Shown here: positions 10,987 to 20,648 of the stretch, piece after piece
Position numbering within the stretch: position 1 is the first letter of the stretch
How the letters are laid out: every line of letters begins with the position of its first letter
Origin: Siphonodentalium dalli
Taxonomy: Eukaryota > Mollusca > Scaphopoda > Gadilida > Siphonodentaliidae
Direction of reading: 5' to 3'
DNA: 64,000 nt
NCBI GenBank assembly: GCA_032622095.1
Contig: CP136066.1
Location: 61,536,609 to 61,600,608, forward strand
Notes under the pieces: model-generated
The model's input: the letters and a program-made list of their open reading frames with translations, nothing else
What the model was told of the DNA's origin: nothing
The model's database searches: none
Translations under genes and position numbers: made by a program

Positions 10987-11789
10987 AGAAATTATTTAAA
11001 CGTTCATCTCAACTTGTTAGACGAACCATTGCTAAATTGAAATCCGTCTGGCCAAATAGGCAGGTGAGAGTAGATAAAACTGTTCCCAAGAAATTACGCC
11101 AAAATGAGATGGTAGTAGATAACACTGATCCCGAGCAATTGCGCAAGGGTGAGGTGAGAGTAGATAACACTGATCCCGAGCAATTACGCAACGGTGAGGT
11201 GAGAGTAGATAACACTGATCCCGAGCAATTACGCAATGGTGAGGTGAGAGACAATACTGATCCAAAGCAGTTAAGCAATGGACATGTTAACGAGAACTCG
11301 GGTACCATTGCTAAATTGAAAACCGTCTTGCCAAATAGGCAGGCTGGTAACTTTCAAAATCCTGATAACACTGATCCAAAGCAGTTACGCAATGGACATG
11401 TTAACAATAACACAGTTACCATTGATAAAAATTATGTTAACCTCTTACCATTATGGATTGGGGTACATGCATTTATTGAAGGCGGCTACCCTGTGCATGA
11501 TACGGTTATAACCCCAACAAATAACACTGTGATATCTGACAGCAACTATTTTACTACTAATTTGGGGGAACATGAAAACGTTGCAGTCGCGAAGACCACT
11601 TTAGCAGCTAAAACAAATCAATCACTAGAATCAAGGGTATATACATGTATGTATAAACCTATGCACCATATCAGTGGTTCCATTATTGTCGCAAATGACA
11701 GGGTACCACCAATGTCCCGGAAATCTAAGCTAGAGCCATGGGTCCACGGAGTACCCTGGGATCCTGGTGCTGTTCAAGTATACATGTAG
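10881..11789 (+). pseudogene. Gag tail continued in a second frame
   Basis: This 302-codon open frame overlaps the previous one and takes over its repeat pattern (DNTDPEQLR.GEVRV, four copies around 11120-11270, then NTDPKQLSNGHVN). That shows the two were once one frame and were split by an indel near 10910. The ATG at 10881 is probably not a true start. The C-terminal 110 residues are not repetitive and match nothing I recognise. It ends at TAG 11787-11789. Confidence 0.6.
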
Positions 11790-11908
11790 TAATGCCTGGT
11801 CTATCTAGCAACTCTAGCATTTGTGAATAATTTTGTATAGGGGTACGACCGTACATGTACCTGATTGTATACGGGGATTAATCATGTTTATGTGGTCTAC
11901 CAATCACG

Positions 11909-12440
11909 TTAGGTACCTGAAGTCATCTTGGGAGTCGAGCAGTTATGTTAAATTCCTGATTTCATGTTGGGAGTCGAGCAGTTATGTTAGATTCCTGAGG
12001 TCATGTTGAGAGTCGAGCAGATACGTTAGATTCCTGAGGTCATGTTAGGAGTCGAGCAATTACGTAAGATTCCCGATTTCATGTTGGGAGTCGAGCAGTT
12101 ATGTTAGATTCCTGAGGTCATGTTGAGAGTCGAGCAGATACGTTAGATTCCTGAGGTCATGTTGGGAGTCGAGCAGTTATGTTAGATTCCTGAGGTCATG
12201 TTGGGAGTCGAGCAGTTATGTTAGATTCCTGAGGTCATGTTGAGAGTCGAGCATATATGTTAGATTCCTGAGGTCATGTTGGGAGTCGAGCAATTACGTA
12301 AGATTCCCGATTTCATGTTGGGAGTCGAGCAGTTATGTTAGATTCCTGATGTCATGTTGGAAGTGGGGCAGTTAAATTAAATTTCTGAGGTCATCTTGGG
12401 AGTCGAGTAGTTACGTTAGTTTCCTGAGGTCAAGTTGGGA
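11909..12440 (+). repeat. 39-bp tandem array, about 13-14 copies
   Basis: The unit is GTTAGATTCCTGAGGTCATG followed by TTGGGAGTCGAGCAGTTAT. Some copies read GTCGAGCAATTACGTAAG, very close to CCCGAGCAATTACGCAACGG of the 45-bp coding repeat, so the array is probably a degenerate relative. 39 bp also preserves frame, but no long open frame remains. Confidence 0.85.
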
Positions 12441-13223
12441 TGTTGAAATCATCATGTGGCAAACTCATGCCTGTAACTAACACCATGGCACAATTCAGTG
12501 CATAGCCATACCATACTTTAACATCTGGTTGTTGATTTGCACGGTCTCCAAGCCCGTGGCTTTTCAAAACTTGAAGAAAATTCAATACCAGGAACACTGA
12601 TCCTGAGCAATTACGCAACGGGGATGTGGTATTAAATGGAAATCATAGAGCCAAAGCAGTTACGCAATGGTTTTATGAAAGCTGATGGCAACGCCACTAA
12701 TTCAAGTCATACTCCATTACCATCGCAAAAAGCCACCCAAATCTGACCAAATGGGCTTGAGACAAATATATTCCTTGTGGTCATGAATTGTGTGTTGAAT
12801 TGTTTGGACAATAATAAGCACATGTCCACACCCAACACAATTAATCCCCACTTTCCCTCTTTTCTTTTTTAAAATCCGATTAGTAGGGTAGTCAAGAAAT
12901 GATTAGGGTGAATGTAGTTTTTTTTCATTGAGAGCCATCGTGTGATAGCAAGAGTACCTTGATTGATCAGGGTGTGTCAAGTTCCATTTTGATCTGGGAA
13001 CTCTGAGATCTTATATCTGATTGATATGTTTCACCGAGGACTTGATGACTGAGGTTTTAGACGTCAGTAGGTTATTAAGTCGACCCTTTTTGGCTTCGGG
13101 TCTTGCCACTCTTTAAGGGGCTTATACACTCTCGCCCTTGTACCTGGACCGCCTATGAGGACTCAAGGGGGTTTCTAGTTACATGTAATCTTTTTGAAGT
13201 AGGATATTTCGGCCATTTTGATC
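12441..13223 (+). other. 3' non-coding region of the LTR element
   Basis: It contains an isolated relic of the 45-bp repeat near 12595-12625 (CACTGATCCTGAGCAATTAC) and the related CAAAGCAGTTACGCAATGG near 12651. No pol-like motif is visible. Confidence 0.55.
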
Positions 13224-13237
13224 AAAACGGGAGAGAG
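13224..13237 (+). promoter_or_regulatory. Polypurine tract
   Basis: AAAACGGGAGAGAG directly abuts the 3' LTR, the expected place for the plus-strand primer of reverse transcription. Confidence 0.65.
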
Positions 13238-13521
13238 TGTTGTGGAAATGGGTTAAATATGTGTCCGGCCTTGTATTATTAACCGGGAATTATCGGTCAC
13301 GCTCGCTGAGCGCAGATTTGAGATTATTGCTAATCCCACGATTCCCGGTGAACGATACGATGTCGGCAGTCGACAGCAACCAACGAAAGAGAATGGACGC
13401 ATCGACTCATTGATCTTGTGCTGTATATAGATGAGCATCCGAGGGTGAATTTAGGTGAGTTTACCCCTGGTATATATTTACATATAAAGAATAAAGCCCA
13501 TAACACCCCAATTATTCTTTA
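13238..13521 (+). repeat. 3' LTR
   Basis: It has the same length as the 5' LTR, with three substitutions (CCGG/CCAG, AGATT/AGATG, AATAAAG/AATAGAG). AATAAA at 13490-13495 is a plausible polyadenylation signal. Confidence 0.9.
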
Positions 13522-14175
13522 ACATGTCAATATTAACATCCAAGACAAATGTCATGATGATCAGACGAACAGTACGACCTGTAGCCCGTGCTAATGGATT
13601 GAATTTTGAAATCAAAGATGGCCACTGGTGGCCATGTTTTTAATCCGAATGCCCCCAAAATGACTCATTCCCATCTACATGTCATTGTTAACATCCATGA
13701 CAAAATTTATGATGATCAGACTAAAGGTACGACCTGTAGCCTGTGCTAAAGGATTTAGTCACACAAAGAGTAAAATCCAAGATGGCTGCTGGCGGCCATG
13801 TTTTTGGGCCGAATGACCCCAAAATTACTCGTTCCCATCTACATGTCAATATTAACATCCATGTCAAATTTCATGATGATCATACGAACAGTACGACCTG
13901 TGGCCCGTGCTAATGAAATAAATTTTGAAATTCAAGATGGCCGATGGCGGCCATGTTTTTTTACCAAATGACCCCAAAATGACTCGTTCCCATCTACATG
14001 TCAATGTTAACATCCATGACAAATTTCATAATAATCGGACCAAAGGTACGAACTGTAGCCCGTGCTAAAGGAAATTGTTGACGAATCACACACGCACACA
14101 CACACACACACACAGACGACGGATACCAAGCCATGGCAATAGCTCAAACTTTACAAAGTAAAGTTGAGCTAATAA
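13522..14175 (+). repeat. About 160-bp tandem repeat block, right part
   Basis: It resumes at ACATGTCAATATTAACATCC where the left part was interrupted. Three to four more units follow, then a CA microsatellite, ending TTTACAAAGTAAAGTTGAGC. The end is the inverse of the start (TAGCTCAACTTTGTAAAG near 3282), so the whole block has short terminal inverted repeats. Confidence 0.7.
14087..14114. repeat. CA microsatellite
   Basis: (CA)n with one CG interruption, in the tail of the 160-bp repeat element. Confidence 0.9.
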
Positions 14176-14655
14176 TACAATGAATGTTCTTAACCACCAA
14201 TCAGGATTCCCAGTGCTAAATAGCTGTGTTAATTTCCACTTTTCTATAGACCAAGTCCACAATTCTGATGTCAAATGTGTTCCTTTTATTGAAAACAACA
14301 ACTAACAGGTTCATTGAAACTTACATGACTGAAATCAACAAGGTCATACATGTGGCATGATGTAAGCAATATGGAAACAACCTAGATTGGGAAAACAGTC
14401 TTTGGGTTATCTATTTGTGTACACTTCATACTTTAGATGTTGGGACCAGGTTGTATTACCGATTGCAATTTCCTGAGTATATACCTTTGGTATATACCTC
14501 ATACCCCCCTTGATAGAGCTGAATATATTATCAGATTAAACATGGAACAGCGCATTCGGGGTGTTTTATTTACAGCGTTAGCATTTCCACCAAAACTTAT
14601 GGGTTGTTGATCATTTTTGTGACGTGTTTACATATTGTCGATATGGTAAATACAT
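14176..14655. other. Intron segment, nothing clear
   Basis: No exon or known repeat was recognised. A short inverted repeat, GGTATATACC pairing across a few bases, lies near 14480-14500. Confidence 0.35.
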
Positions 14656-14790
14656 TACAGTGTCTCCAGTTGTCTGATATAGGGTGGTATCAGGCTCAGC
14701 AGGGACCAACACCGCCCTCCGCATTGCGTAGGGTCATATTAGCCATCTCGCCTGGTACCACCCTACACCAGATAACTGGAGACACTGTAA
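14656..14790. repeat. 40-bp inverted repeat, MITE-like hairpin
   Basis: TTACAGTGTCTCCAGTTGTC onward (14656-14695) is the near-exact reverse complement of 14751-14790 (ending GGAGACACTGTAA), with about four mismatches and a 55-nt loop. It lies within the FYVE intron close to the donor. It may be a small foldback element or a structured RNA element. Confidence 0.65.
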
Positions 14791-14910
14791 CTTATAATAC
14801 CACAACATAAGCTGGTTTAGAATTATAAATTTATTGCATTTGACATTTTAGATCAATATATATAGTTAAAGTCTGAGGCAGAAACACACAATCAATTTAG
14901 AACATCTTAC

Positions 14911-15137
14911 TTTTCCACAGCCACGGCATTGATGACGTCGCTTGGTGAATTTGGTAAATTTGGCTTCACACTTCATACAAGCCTGTGCCTCACTGCCTGG
15001 AATTAACACAGGGGGAACAACTCCAAAGGTGTTTGTGTTGGGAGGCTGCACATCTGTGGAAGCTGCTGCTGCTTGTGCCATATCAACTGAGGGTGATGGA
15101 TGTATCTCTCCTAATGCTGCACCAGCTTCCTCTAGAT
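14911..15137 (-). CDS. ZFYVE9: ZFYVE9/SARA-like gene, exon with first half of the FYVE domain
   Basis: Minus-strand exon of 227 bp, with acceptor TTTGAATCAG before 15137 and donor GTAAGATG after 14911. It starts in the middle of a codon and codes for an acidic/Ala-Pro-Asn linker (EEAGAALGEI.PSPSVD..), then PPVLIPGSEAQACMKC, KFTKFTKRRHQCRGCGK. These give zinc ligands one to four; the other four are in the exon at 2341-2440. Known family: FYVE fingers bind PI3P through WxxD, RRHHCR and RVC motifs. Here WxxD reads LIPG, RRHHCR reads RRHQCR, and RVC (next exon) reads EVC, while all eight cysteines remain. There is also one extra residue in KFTKFTKRRH compared with SARA as I recall it. The zinc fold should persist, but lipid binding may be weakened. 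Upstream exons were not found. Confidence 0.8.
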
Positions 15138-15337
15138 CTGATTCAAATACAAATTTGAAATGCTTATCAAAAGATAAATCATGATTGTTGGATGTTTAAC
15201 CCATACCTTCAACCATACCAACTAAAACAGTCAAATTCATCAATCTAGAATAGAATATATACCTGTTCACAATGAGAGAACGATCATGATTGCTGGATGT
15301 TTAACCCATATCTTCGACCATACTGACCACAACAATC
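15138..15337. repeat. 105-bp direct duplication
   Basis: Sequence at about 15179-15233 (ATCATGATTGTTGGATGTTT, then AACCCATACCTTC) recurs at about 15283-15337 with roughly 85-90 percent identity. No coding evidence. Confidence 0.6.
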
Positions 15338-17567
15338 AAAATGAAAGTGTCAATGACACTGTAGCTCAACTTAAGTAGGGGAATAATTTAATGGTTGACA
15401 GTAAATGGAGAAATTAGGAAAGGTGCTAATTGAACTGTCTAAGTAAGACAAGATGTAAAATCAATATTGGTGGAAGTAGAAATATGCTAATGGTTTTTTG
15501 TAGAAATAATTAGTCATACAAAGAGTAAAAACCAAACTGGCCATTGGCGTCCATATTTTTTTGCTGAATGACCCCAAATTGACGCGTTACCATCTAGGTC
15601 ATCCCGATAATCAATATGAAGTTTGGTGATGATCAAATCAGGGATATGGTCTGAAGGGTGTGTCAAAGGATTTAGTGATCCTGAGAGTAAAATGCAAGAT
15701 GGCCACTGGCGGCCATGTTTTTTGGCCGAATGACCCTAAAATGACTCGTTCCCATCTTCATCTCAATGTCAACATCCATGATAATTTGTATGAAGATCAG
15801 ACAAACAGTATGGCCTGTAGCCCGCGTCAACGGATTCTTTTTGAAATCCAAGATGGCCACCAGCAGCCATGTTTTTTGGCTGAATGACCCCCCCAAAATG
15901 ACTCGTTCCCATCTACATGTCAATATCAACATTCATGACAAGTTTCATAATGATCGGATCAGGGATGTGGTCTGTAGGGTGTGCAAAAGGAACAAGAGGT
16001 GTGCACTCGAGTGCTAGCATACCCCCACTGTGGCAAATTCAACCCGCATTATCCGTAAACTCAACAAAAAAGATTTTTAACTTTAAAGAAAAATTTGGAC
16101 TAATATATAATATCGATATGGTGTCACAAGAAGCTTGTACAGAAAAAATTATTCAAATCGGTTCATATTTGTTCAAGTTATTAAGTCAGACAGAATTTTC
16201 TAAGTCAAAATAAGTCGAAAATGAAGTGTAATATTACGAAAAACAGTCTGAGCCAATCCCTAGCCCCATCATGTAGAGAGGCTATTGTGAGAAGCATGTA
16301 TACCAAAAATTATTGAAATCGGTTCATATTTGTTAAAGTTATTAAGTCGGACAGAATTTTCTAAGTCAAATTAAGTCGAAAAAGAGGCGTAACTTGAAAA
16401 AACAAAAAGGTCGAACTGAACCGCAATTAGCATCATGCGGAGAGACCGTCCTAAGGAGATTGCATACAAAAAATTATTGAAATCGGTTCATAGTTGTTCG
16501 AGTTATGAGGTCGGACGGACGGACGGACAGACACACGGAGGGAGAAAGCGTGACGGACGGACGGACGCAGTCAATCCAGTATACCCCCCATTTTCTTCGA
16601 AAGTGGGGGTATAATTAGTGATGCAAAGAGTAACAATAAATATATGACAAACATACCGGTCTATAACCCATGCTAATGGATTTTGTAGAAATATTTAGTC
16701 ATACAAAGAGTAAAATCCAAAATGGCCATTGGTGGCCATGTTTTTTGGCCGAATTACCCCAAAATGATTCGTGCCCAACTAGGGGCCACCCCAATGATGA
16801 ATATGAAGTTTGGTGATGATCGGATCAGGGTTGTGGTTTGTAATGTGCGTGAAAGTATTTAATGATGCAAAGAGTAAAATCAAAGATGGCCGACGGCGGC
16901 CATGTTTTTTGGCCAAATGACCCCAAAATGACTCTTCCCATCTAGAGGTCACCCCGATGATCCATATGAAGTTTGCTGATGATCGGATCAGAGATGTGGT
17001 CTGTAGGATGTGTCAAAGGATTTAGTGATGCAAAGAGTAAAATCCAAGATGGCCACCAGTGGCCATATTTTTTGGCCGAATGATCCTAAAATGACTCGTT
17101 CCTATCTACATGTAAATCTCAACATTCATGAAAAATTTTATGATGATCACACAAACAGTACAGCCTGTAGCCCGCGCCAATGGATTCAAATTTGAAATCC
17201 AAGATGGCCACCAGTGACCGCAAAATGTCTCGTTCCCATCTTCATGTCAATGTCAACATTCATGACAAATTTCATAAAGATCCGACCAAAGATACGACAT
17301 GTAGCCTGGTTGAGCGCGAACGTATTTAGTGATGTAAAGAGTAAAATATACAAGATGGCTGACGACGGCCATGTTTTTTTGCCAAATGACCCCAAATGAC
17401 TCGTTCCCATCTAGAGGTCGCCCCAATGTTTCATATTAAGTTTGGTGATCATGATGTGGTCTGTAGGATGTGTCAAAGGATTTAGTGATGCAAAGAGTAA
17501 AATCAAAGAAAGCCACCAGCGGCCATGTTTTTTGGCCGAATGATCCTAAAATGACTCGTTCCCATTA
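15338..17567 (+). repeat. Second copy of the 160-bp tandem repeat element
   Basis: It opens with GTGTCAATGACACTGTAGCT like the copy at 3266. It holds about ten diverged units with AAGATGGCC..GGCCATGTTTTTTGGCCGAATGA and ACTCGTTCCCATCT. Some units use a GGATCAGGGATGTGGTCTGT ending rather than TACGACCTGTAGCCC. A short element (15991-16613) is nested in it. It stops abruptly in mid-unit at CGTTCCCAT|TAGTGATG. Confidence 0.7.
15991..16613 (+). mobile_element. Nested short element with terminal GGGGGTATA hairpin
   Basis: It interrupts a 160-bp unit between GTGTGCAAAAGG and TAGTGATGCAAAGAG. Near its start is the perfect palindrome GCACTCGAGTGC (16003-16014), then CATACCCCCACT. It ends with GGAC microsatellite stretches and a hairpin TATACCCCC..GGGGGTATA (16580-16613). 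Inside, AAATTATTGAAATCGGTTCA recurs three times at about 162-bp spacing (16144, 16306, 16468). No protein is encoded, so it is non-autonomous; the class is unknown. Confidence 0.65.
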
Positions 17568-17660
17568 GTGATGAGCCGATAATCGGGAACGACAATCGGA
17601 ATCGGCCGATTGTGGCCCATCGGATGACATGGGTTTGAACATCGGGATTTCCGTTTGTCT
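17568..17660. mobile_element. Possible hAT-like element terminus
   Basis: TAGTGATGAGCCGATAATCG starts exactly where the 160-bp unit is cut, followed by palindromic CCGAT/ATCGG runs. TAGTGATGRGC resembles termini of some hAT transposons. No matching inverted terminus (CATCACTA) was found nearby and no transposase is present. Confidence 0.3.
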
Positions 17661-18044
17661 AAATAATAAATGGAGAGACATAAAGCTCGAGCTCGGAGAC
17701 CAACCACCCACCCATAACAAACCGATTGTATACAAACACCGCTAATAATGTAAACATCCGGGCGGCCATGCGCAACGGCGCAAGATCGTAATTTCAGAAT
17801 AACAGTATACAGTAATGACCAGAATAGCTAACAAAGACATCTATCTTTCAGATAACATGACTAAAGTTTTATAAATCTGTGTTTCCTTACAGTTATATAC
17901 CTATAATGGGTCACAATAATATATCATTATTTTCCAGACATCTCATAAGGTGTTTAGTTATTTATATAAAAAAATAAGCTGTAAATAGTTGACAAATGAC
18001 AGAATAAATTCCATAATGGCAATGCTCCTCAAATACTATACTAT
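17661..18044. other. Spacer left of the satellite array
   Basis: AT-rich, no coding signal. A 19-bp stretch near 17895-17913 (ATATACCTATAATGGGTCA) matches part of the satellite in reverse orientation, as seen at 51355-51373. Confidence 0.4.
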
Positions 18045-18166
18045 AGACACTGTTGTTGTTGTTTGTGGATAGGTATGCATCTATATACAAATAGTTTGCA
18101 CAAAGTTTGGGCTCCTTAGTGGGTTTTAAGGGTATGGAGACAGCCCAACACCCACAGCACCCATGA

Positions 18167-18202
18167 CAATTCAAGTTAAATTGGTATATTTAACTTGAAT
18201 TG
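18167..18202. repeat. Satellite hairpin (representative copy)
   Basis: CAATTCAAGTTAAAT, loop TGGTAT, ATTTAACTTGAATTG: a perfect 15-bp stem with a 6-nt loop. It recurs in nearly every unit. The shorter half-unit has a 7-bp version, GTTAAAT..ATTTAAC. Confidence 0.85.
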
Positions 18203-19570
18203 GGCCATATGACCCATTATATGTATCTACTTCCAACACTTTTGTTGTTTGTGGATAGGTATGCATCTATGCAAATAGTTTGCATAAAGTTTGGGCTCCG
18301 CAGTGGGTTTTAAGGGTACTAGTATGGAGACTGCCCAACACCCACAGCACCCATGATAAAACCATACAGCACCGGTGCCTATGAAAACATATTTCTGAGT
18401 CAGCCATCTCTCAGACTATACCCATTCTGTAAATGATTCCACATCTCACTCTAGAATATATAGAGGCAATTGGAAAAAAATATTTGGGCACCTGAATGGG
18501 ATTTTGGGCTCTATTCAGGGGGGATATTTGGTTTTTTTAATGGTTAAATTGGTATATTTAACTGGAATTGGGTCCTGTATAGGTATATACTTCTAGGTCT
18601 CCTAGTGTTTTTGGAAATATCTGCATCAGTATAAGAAGATTTGCAAAAGTTTGGGCTCGTTAGTGGGTTTTAAGGGTATGGAGACAGCCCAACACCCACA
18701 GCACCCATGACAATTCAAGTTAAATTGGTATATTTAACTTGAATTGGGCCATATGACCCATTATATGTATCTACTTCCAACACTTTTGTTGTTTGTGGAT
18801 AGGTATATGCATCTGTGCAAATGGTTTGCACAAAGTTTGGGCTCCTCAGTGGGTTTTAAGGGTATTGAGACAGCCCAACACCCACAGCACCCATGATAAA
18901 ACCATACAGCACCCGTGCCTATGAAAACATATTTCTGAGTCAGCCATCTCTCAGACTATACCCATTCTGTAAATGATTCCACATTTCACTCTAGAATATA
19001 TAGAGGCAATGGGAAAAAAATATTTTGGCACCTGAATGGGATTTTGGGCTCTATTCATGGGGGATATTTGTTTTTTTTAATGGTTAAATTGGTATATTTA
19101 ACTGGAATTGGGTCCTGTAAAGGTATATACTTCTAGGTTTCCTAGTGTTTTTGGAAATATCTGCATCAGTATAAGAAGATTTGCAAAAGTTTGGGCTCCT
19201 TAGTGGGTTTTAAGGGTATGGAGACAGCCCAACACCCACAGCACCCATGACAATTCAAGTTAAATTGGTATATTTAACTTGAATTGGGCCATATGACCCA
19301 TTATATATATCTACTTCCAACACTTTTGTTGTTTGTGGATAGGTATGCATCTATGCAAATGGTTTGCACAAAGTTTGGGCTCCTCAGTGGGTTTTAAGGG
19401 TATTGAGACAGCCCAACACCCACAGCACCCATGATAAAACCATACAGCACCCGTGCCTATGAAAACATATTTCTGAATCAGCCATCTCTCAGACTATACC
19501 CATTCTGTAAATGATCCCATATTTCACTCTAGAATATATAGAGGCAATGGGAAAAAAATATTTGGGCACC

Positions 19571-20648
19571 TGAATAGCATTTTGGGCTCTATTCAGGGGG
19601 GATATTTGGTTTTTTTTAATGGTTAAATTGGTATATTTAACTGGAATTGGGTCCTGTAAAGGTATATACTTCTAGGTCTCCTAGTGTTTTTGGAAATATC
19701 TGTATCAGTATAAGAAGATTTGCAAAAGTTTGGGCTCCTTAGTGGGTTTTAAGGGTATGGAGACAGCCCAACACCCACAGCACCCATGACATTTCAAGTT
19801 AAATTGGTATATTTAACTTGAATTGGGCCATATGACCCATTATATGTATCTACTTCCAACACTTTTGTTGTTTGTGGATAGGTATGCATCTATGCAAATG
19901 GTTTGCACAAAGTTTGGGCTCCTCAGTGGGTTTTAAGGGTATTGAGACAGCCCAACACCCACAGCACCCATGATAAAACCATACAGCACCCGTGCCTATG
20001 AAAACATATTTCTGAGTCAGCCATCTCTCAGACTATACCCATTCTGTAAATGATTCCACATTTCACTCTAGAATATATAGAGGCAATGGGAAAAAAATAT
20101 TTGGGCACCTGAATGGGATTTTGGGCTCTATTCATGGGGGATATTTGTTTTTTTTAATGGTTAAATTGGTATATTTAACTGGAATTGGGTCCTGTAAAGG
20201 TATATACTTCTAGGTCTCCTAGTGTTTTTGGAAATATCTGCATCAGTATAAGAAGATTTGCAAAAGTTTGGGCTCCTTAGTGGGTTTTAAGGGTATGGAG
20301 ACAGCCCAACACCCACAGCACCCATGACAATTCAAGTTAAATTGGTATATTTAACTTGAATTGGGCCATATGACCCATTATATATATCTACTTCCAACAC
20401 TTTTGTTGTTTGTGGATAGGTATGCATCTATGCAAATGGTTTGCACAAAGTTTGGGCTCCTCGGTGGGTTTTAAGGGTATTGAGACAGCCCAACACCCAC
20501 AGCACCCATGATAAAACCATACAGCACCCGTGCCTATGAAAACATATTTCTGAATCAGCCATCTCTCAGACTATACCCATTCTGTAAATGATCCCATATT
20601 TCACTCTAGAATATATAGAGGCAATGGGAAAAAAATATTTGGGCACCT
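19571..20648. repeat. Dimeric higher-order satellite period
   Basis: The diagnostic variant TGAATAGCATTTTGG occurs at 19571 and 20648, 1077 bp apart (two units). CTGTATCAGTATAAG shows the same period. Confidence 0.75.

Larger units (their letters stand above)
4097..13521 (+). mobile_element. Non-autonomous Ty3/gypsy-type LTR retrotransposon (gag only)
   Basis: Two 284-bp LTRs with 3 differences bound a 9425-bp element. Next to them are a TGG-starting primer-binding-site candidate and a purine tract. The element sits inside a 160-bp repeat unit. The flanks read CTACAG before and ACATGTC after, which fits a 4-bp target duplication ACAT with one substitution. Inside are a 3.2-kb leader, a Gag reading frame broken by one TGA, a repeat-rich Gag tail with a frameshift, and a 39-bp tandem array. 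Motifs for protease (DTG/DSG), reverse transcriptase (YxDD) and integrase were looked for by eye and not found. It would need enzymes from a related complete element. The low LTR divergence suggests a fairly recent insertion. It lies antisense to the FYVE gene. Confidence 0.85.
2441..14910 (-). other. 12.47-kb intron splitting the FYVE domain
   Basis: The donor is AAA|GTAAGATG (GT at 14910-14909) and the acceptor is TTTTACAG (AG at 2442-2441). Both flanking exons are phase 0. Most of the intron is repeats: a tandem repeat block plus a 9.4-kb LTR retrotransposon inserted into it in the opposite orientation to the gene. Confidence 0.75.

Noticed and set aside
11640-11789. Possible integrase remnant at the end of the gag tail frame (KSKLEPWVHG)
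   Set aside because: A single short resemblance without zinc-binding or DDE residues is not enough.
17893-17913. Inverted satellite fragment at the left edge of the array
   Set aside because: Only about 19 matching bases; could be chance, so not called as an inverted unit.
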